Position numbers and translations under genes: made by a program. Positions 45,687 to 46,371 of a stretch of DNA of 46,371 bases are shown here, in pieces. This DNA comes from Cytidiella melzeri (taxonomy: Eukaryota; Basidiomycota; Agaricomycetes; Polyporales; Irpicaceae), in the NCBI GenBank assembly GCA_022592445.1, contig JABYQR010000341.1, positions 1-46,371 of the forward strand, read 5' to 3'. Positions within the stretch are counted from its first letter, which is position 1; every line of letters starts with the position of its first letter. The notes beneath the pieces were generated by a model. The model was not told where the DNA came from, made no database searches, and saw only the letters and a list, made by a program, of their open reading frames with translations.

Positions 45687-46255
45687 GTTGTACTCTGGCT
45701 TCATTAGCGTGTACGAATTCCGAATTTCACCTCTTTGACTCAGAGAACTTTTGTGACGTCGACAGTGTTGCAAGACCCTGTGAAACACAACCGTGCCCTA
45801 ACCGCTATAGATATTCGTTTGAAGCAGATTTAAACGAAGTTTATAGAATTATTGCATTGGTAACACAGGACCAATATCTTGAACCTTTTGAACATCAGAA
45901 AGAACTCATTAGAGGTTACATAGGATCTGTACCGCATCTTGACATACCTGCTTTAGTCAATTCATACCTTCTAGACTTAGCAAATCGTCGAGAATCAGAA
46001 CCACAGAACAACGAACCAGAAGTAGTAATAGATCAGGAACCATCAGAGATCATCACAGGCACAACTTACATTGGTGACACATCCAGTCAATCTCTAGATA
46101 AGAACTTAGATTCCGGAGAAAACACCGAAGTCGAAGATCTTCTAGAAGAAACTTCTAAACAGACGTCATCACCTGTAATTGCACCTGTAGTACCTCATAT
46201 CTCTGAAGTGTACATTCCGTACTACGACTTGATCCTTGATTGCTTTTGGTTATAA
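45687..46255 (+). CDS. Open frame overlapping the gag start (no ATG)
   Basis: An uninterrupted frame of about 189 codons opens after a TAA near 45686 and runs through VTQDQYLEPFEHQKELIRGY and an acidic, Ser/Thr-rich C-terminus to TAA at 46253-46255. No ATG occurs in frame, so it may be a spliced exon or a decayed start. Its stop overlaps the gag ATG as TAATG. No domain recognised. Confidence 0.35.
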
Positions 46256-46371
46256 TGGCTGAACCAGGAAAGATTAGCGGTAGTCAAATGATCGTCTTTG
46301 ACGGTTCAAACTACAAGAAATGGTCCACCGCTATGATTGGCTTGTTCAGATATTCAAACACTGGTTAATCG
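46255..46371 (+). CDS. Start of Copia-type gag (partial or broken)
   Basis: ATG at 46255 opens FDGSNYKKWSTAMIGLFRY, the N-terminal signature of fungal Copia gag polyproteins (the FDGSNY-W motif of UBN2/DUF4219-like gag). The frame meets TAA a few codons later (NTG then stop); in relatives a Trp follows NT, and a one-base shift here would restore TGG, so this copy is probably frameshifted. The window ends at once, so protease, integrase and RT cannot be judged. Confidence 0.6.

Overview
The window looks like nuclear DNA of a filamentous basidiomycete, most likely an Agaricomycete. I infer this from the gene architecture: coding regions are cut by many introns of about 45-90 bases with GT(A/G)NGT donors, exons can be as short as 11-18 bases, and the gene set includes a two-RRM regulator, a DASH subunit, an M36 fungalysin, a class 3 lipase and an RdRP of the RNA-silencing type. 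There are no bacterial operons, rRNA, tRNA or CRISPR that I can support. All gene models were spliced by eye. For each I checked that the summed exon length is a multiple of three and that phases agree.

Layout. 0.15-3.7 kb: two-RRM RNA-binding protein (-). 4.4-4.8 kb: DAD4, a tiny three-exon kinetochore gene (-), divergent from a type II membrane protein with TSNAP-type repeats (+, 5.0-6.7 kb). 7.5-23.6 kb: a rearranged block. Two intact, membrane-anchored glutaminase A-type genes lie head to head (- at 7.8-11.65 kb, + at 19.7-23.6 kb). Between them are a 1262-residue unrecognised, mostly disordered protein (-), a small secreted protein (+) and the scavenger decapping enzyme DcpS (-). Fragments of DcpS and of the 1262-residue gene sit beside the glutaminase copies, so the paralogues arose by inverted segmental duplication that carried pieces of neighbours. 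24-31 kb: secreted lipase (+), a CpG-poor islet holding a decayed copy of the small secreted protein, RPB9 (-) and an M36 fungalysin (+). 30.7-35.1 kb: RNA-dependent RNA polymerase (-), divergent from a DUF4336 protein (+). 37.6-42.4 kb: multi-zinc-finger/RING protein (+), a diverged tandem repeat, then a small zinc-finger protein (+). 42.9 kb to the end: the 5' part of a Copia-type LTR retroelement, with probable LTR, tRNA-iMet anticodon-loop-type primer site, a long leader with two or three non-canonical ORFs, and the start of gag.

Functionally this is mostly unlinked housekeeping (DAD4, DcpS, RPB9), secreted or cell-surface degradation (two glutaminases, lipase, fungalysin) and RNA silencing (RdRP). 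The best candidates for something undescribed are the retroelement leader with ORFs in stop/start-coupled arrangement and the large unrecognised protein with a conserved-looking C-terminal module. Unusual splicing recurs: a 12-base micro-exon inside the RdRP catalytic motif, an ATG-only first exon in RPB9 and two GC-AG introns.
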